A stretch of 34,060 nucleotides of DNA from UBA1367 sp040268355 (GTDB taxonomy: Bacteria > Actinomycetota > Coriobacteriia > Coriobacteriales > Atopobiaceae). Shown here piece by piece: positions 32,223-34,060 of this stretch. Under the pieces are notes generated by a model, which saw only the letters and a program-made list of their open reading frames with translations, ran no database searches and was not told the DNA's origin. A program made the position numbers and the translations under genes. Numbering within the stretch: the stretch's first letter is position 1; each line of letters starts with the position of its first letter. The DNA lies in assembly GCA_040268355.1 (NCBI GenBank), contig JAWRIT010000088.1, positions 1 through 34,060 of the forward strand, given 5' to 3'.

Positions 32223-33065
32223 TCACTCCCCCGCGAGCTCCGCGATGCGCGCGCGCACCGCCTCGATCTGCGAGGTGGGGGTCGACGCCCCAGCCGTGAG
32301 GCCCACGCGGACCGCGCCGTCAAACCACGAGGCGACCAGCTCGTCCGGCCGCTCGACATGGTGGGTCTTCGGACAGCACGCCCGCGCGATCTCTGCTAGG
32401 TGGGTCGTGTTCGCGGAGTTGCGCCCTCCCACCACGACCATCACGTCGACCGTGCGGGCGAGCCGCTCGCACGCGCTCTGGTGGCCCGAGGTCGCCTCGC
32501 AGATGGTGTCGAAGATCCGCAGCTCGTCAACGCGTCCCACCAGCTCGGCAACGATGGCGCGCAGCTTTGCGTGGGATTGGGTGGTCTGCACGACCACGCC
32601 CACCTTGCGCTCGAGGCGCAGCTTGCAGACCTGCTCCGCCGAGTCGACCACCAGCGCGCCCGGTGCGTGCCCACAGGTGCCCTCGACCTCAGGGTGTCCC
32701 GACTCCCCCACCACAATGACCTGGTAGCCCTCACGGATGAGCTGCTCCGCCGCGCGGTGGGCGCGCTTCACGAAGGGGCAGGTCGCATCGAGCACCGTGG
32801 CGCCCGCCTTGCGGGCGGCGCGCTCGAGCTCAGGGGGCACGCCATGGGTGCGCAAGACGAGCGTCGAGCCAGGACCGGCCTCGGCGGCGTCATCGACCGT
32901 CGAGACCCCCTGCTCGGCCAGCTCGCGCACGACCGACGGGTTGTGGATGAGGGGTCCCAGCGTATGGATGGGGCCCTCGGCCTGTCCCGCGGCCCTGCGC
33001 ACCAGCTCGAGCGCGCGCTCCACGCCGTAGCAGGCGCCGGCCGCCTCGGCGATGACGATCTCCAC
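32223..33065 (-). CDS. ispH: 4-hydroxy-3-methylbut-2-enyl diphosphate reductase
   Basis: This 280-aa iron-sulfur enzyme catalyses the last step of the MEP pathway, making IPP and DMAPP. The three cluster Cys are Cys12 (GACYGV), Cys96 (DATCPFV) and Cys189 (DTICEAT). The catalytic His41, His124 and Glu126 (SGHPEVEG) are all present at positions very close to the E. coli enzyme. There is no fused ribosomal S1 domain, unlike some Firmicutes versions. It lies between plsC and the radical SAM gene with 4- to 18-bp gaps. Confidence 0.95.
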   Translation of the reverse strand: MEIVIAEAAGACYGVERALELVRRAAGQAEGPIHTLGPLIHNPSVVRELAEQGVSTVDDAAEAGPGSTLVLRTHGVPPELERAARKAGATVLDATCPFVKRAHRAAEQLIREGYQVIVVGESGHPEVEGTCGHAPGALVVDSAEQVCKLRLERKVGVVVQTTQSHAKLRAIVAELVGRVDELRIFDTICEATSGHQSACERLARTVDVMVVVGGRNSANTTHLAEIARACCPKTHHVERPDELVASWFDGAVRVGLTAGASTPTSQIEAVRARIAELAGE

Positions 33066-33083
33066 CAGCCGTCGACCTCCTCC

Positions 33084-33809
33084 CTAGTGCTTGCCCGGAT
33101 GCTCCTTGCGCAGGTCGTCGCGCAGGACGTAGACCTGCTCCATCCCCACGCGCGCCATCTCCTCGGTCTTCTGGCGCCTGCCCTCGGAGGTCATGTCCTC
33201 GAAGCTCACGCAGTCCCCCACCTTCACGAACACGCGCCAGAACAGGCGGACACGACGCTCTCCCCGCTTCCTGATGTCCTGCGCCCCAACGATCGCCATG
33301 GGCTGCACGGGGGCCTGTGCCATGCGGGCCATGAGGGCGAACGCACCGTGGGCCTCCGTGAGCTCCCCATCGTTTTTGATGCGCGTTCCCTCAGGGAAGA
33401 CCAGCACGCTCTCGCCGCGCTTGAGCGCCGCGACCGCCCGCCTGACCGCCTTCACGTCCGCCGTTCCGCGCTCGACGGGGATGCCTCCCACGCGCGGGAG
33501 CAGCCAGCGCAAAAAGGCGTTGCGCTCGAACTCGCTCTTGTAGATGGGCCGCACGTGTATGCCCCGAAACCACGTGCTCACCGATGGCAGCAGCGTCTCG
33601 AGAAACGAGGCGTGGTTCATGATCAGCACGCGGCCGCAGCGATCGTTCCACAGCTTCTCGCCCTGCTCGATCCGCCAGGGCCACAGCAGCTTGGTGACTA
33701 TCCCCACCACACAGATGACCACGCCGAGCAGCAGCTTCGCCGAGAGGGGGTAGTCGTCCATGGCGGCGTCGAAGTAGTCTTCGCGCGCAAAGGTCTTCCG
33801 TTTGGCCAT
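33084..33809 (-). CDS. plsC: 1-acyl-sn-glycerol-3-phosphate acyltransferase (PlsC family)
   Basis: This 241-aa membrane-associated enzyme acylates lysophosphatidic acid to phosphatidic acid. An N-terminal hydrophobic helix (KLLLGVVICVVGIVTKLL) precedes the acyltransferase domain. The catalytic motif reads NHASFLE, that is HX4E instead of the near-universal HX4D; the other blocks are intact (GGIPVERG, VFPEGTR, VQPMAIVG). The ATG at 33809 lies one base after the cmk stop; another ATG at 33821 overlaps cmk and is less likely. Together with plsY it supplies both acylation steps, so a true lipid role is likely despite the Asp-to-Glu change. Confidence 0.88.
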   Translation of the reverse strand: MAKRKTFAREDYFDAAMDDYPLSAKLLLGVVICVVGIVTKLLWPWRIEQGEKLWNDRCGRVLIMNHASFLETLLPSVSTWFRGIHVRPIYKSEFERNAFLRWLLPRVGGIPVERGTADVKAVRRAVAALKRGESVLVFPEGTRIKNDGELTEAHGAFALMARMAQAPVQPMAIVGAQDIRKRGERRVRLFWRVFVKVGDCVSFEDMTSEGRRQKTEEMARVGMEQVYVLRDDLRKEHPGKH

Positions 33810-33810
33810 G

Positions 33811-34060
33811 TCAGCTCGCATTCTCGATGAGGTGGACGATGGCATCGACGACCTCGCCCACACCTAGGGCCGACGAGTCGATGTGGTGTGCGTCTGCCGC
33901 AGGGCGCAGCGGGGCCTCGGCGCGCGTCGAGTCGAGCTCGTCACGGCGCCTGATGTCTTGCAGGATGGCCCGCTCCTGCTCGGCGTCGGCGGTCGCGGAC
34001 GCATCCGTCGCCGCGTCGCCTCCCTCGCGCTGCACCGCCCTGCGGTGGGCGCGGGCCTCG
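33811..34060 (-). CDS. cmk: Cytidylate kinase, C-terminal part (cut by the window end)
   Basis: About 82 C-terminal residues are visible. They contain DIRRRDELDSTR, APLRPAADAHHIDSS and GEVVDAIVHLI, the conserved end of cytidylate kinase, which phosphorylates CMP and dCMP. The frame continues open to the last base of the window (EARAHRRAVQREGG), so the N-terminal part with the P-loop lies outside. A GTG codon at 34035 is internal, not a start. cmk next to plsC and ispH is a common gene order. Confidence 0.85.
   Translation of the reverse strand, partial: EARAHRRAVQREGGDAATDASATADAEQERAILQDIRRRDELDSTRAEAPLRPAADAHHIDSSALGVGEVVDAIVHLIENAS

Noticed and set aside
1..34060. Prophage, transposon or integrative element
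   Set aside because: No integrase, transposase, terminal repeats, tRNA-flanked attachment site or abrupt change in composition was seen; the gene content is mostly housekeeping.

Overview
The window is GC-rich (roughly two thirds G+C), densely coded, and has no rRNA, tRNA, CRISPR array, transposase, integrase or phage gene that I can see. The gene set looks like a host-associated or fermentative member of the Coriobacteriia (Olsenella/Atopobiaceae-like). It combines a high-GC genome with genes more usual in Firmicutes: PlsY, Der, a DUF512 radical SAM protein, a cellobiose-type PTS permease, a MupG/DUF871 protein, a 6-phospho-beta-glucosidase and a UvrX/YolD-like polymerase pair. The taxon is an inference from gene content, not a database match.

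Layout. 1-278: hairpin-rich intergenic DNA, then a promoter with an overlapping palindrome. 279-2865 (+): a three-gene, translationally coupled metal ABC importer whose binding protein has the His/His/Glu/Asp ligand set of manganese-type proteins. 5514-2977 (-): a PTS EIIC permease followed by a MupG-like 6-phospho-glycosidase. 9287-5816 (-): an ECF sigma factor, a membrane protein that is probably its partner, an ABC ATPase and an ABC-2 permease, tightly packed. 9573-10439 (+): a PHP/histidinol-phosphatase-type hydrolase, convergent with a GH1 6-phospho-beta-glucosidase (12020-10521, -) across a large bidirectional hairpin. An RpiR/SIS regulator (12874-12119, -) lies just upstream of the glucosidase.

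12975-18139 is a mixed block: a tandem DJ-1/PfpI fusion, an overlapping VanZ/DUF1287 pair whose junction is built of 27-bp tandem repeats, a small O6-alkylguanine alkyltransferase-like protein (+), and an apparent operon of a single-domain DJ-1 protein, a Y-family polymerase and a 51-aa YolD-like protein.

34060-18244 (-) is a long one-direction run of mainly housekeeping genes: cmk (cut by the window end), plsC, ispH, a PDZ-radical SAM DUF512 gene, a lipoprotein with a Gly/Asp/Ser tail, der and plsY; then rpe, a cysteine desulfurase, a DUF164 zinc-ribbon coiled coil, coaBC, an ABC-F ATPase and two half-transporters that form one asymmetric ABC exporter.

Functional themes are metal uptake, uptake and cleavage of phosphorylated beta-glycosides or cell-wall sugars, sigma-controlled membrane export, a small DNA/carbonyl damage group, and phospholipid, isoprenoid, CoA and Fe-S metabolism. 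I found no single system that is clearly new to science. The best leads are the repeat-built VanZ/DUF1287 junction, the DJ-1/polymerase/YolD-like operon, the split EIIC-MupG/BglA-RpiR set and the sigma/membrane-protein/ABC cassette.
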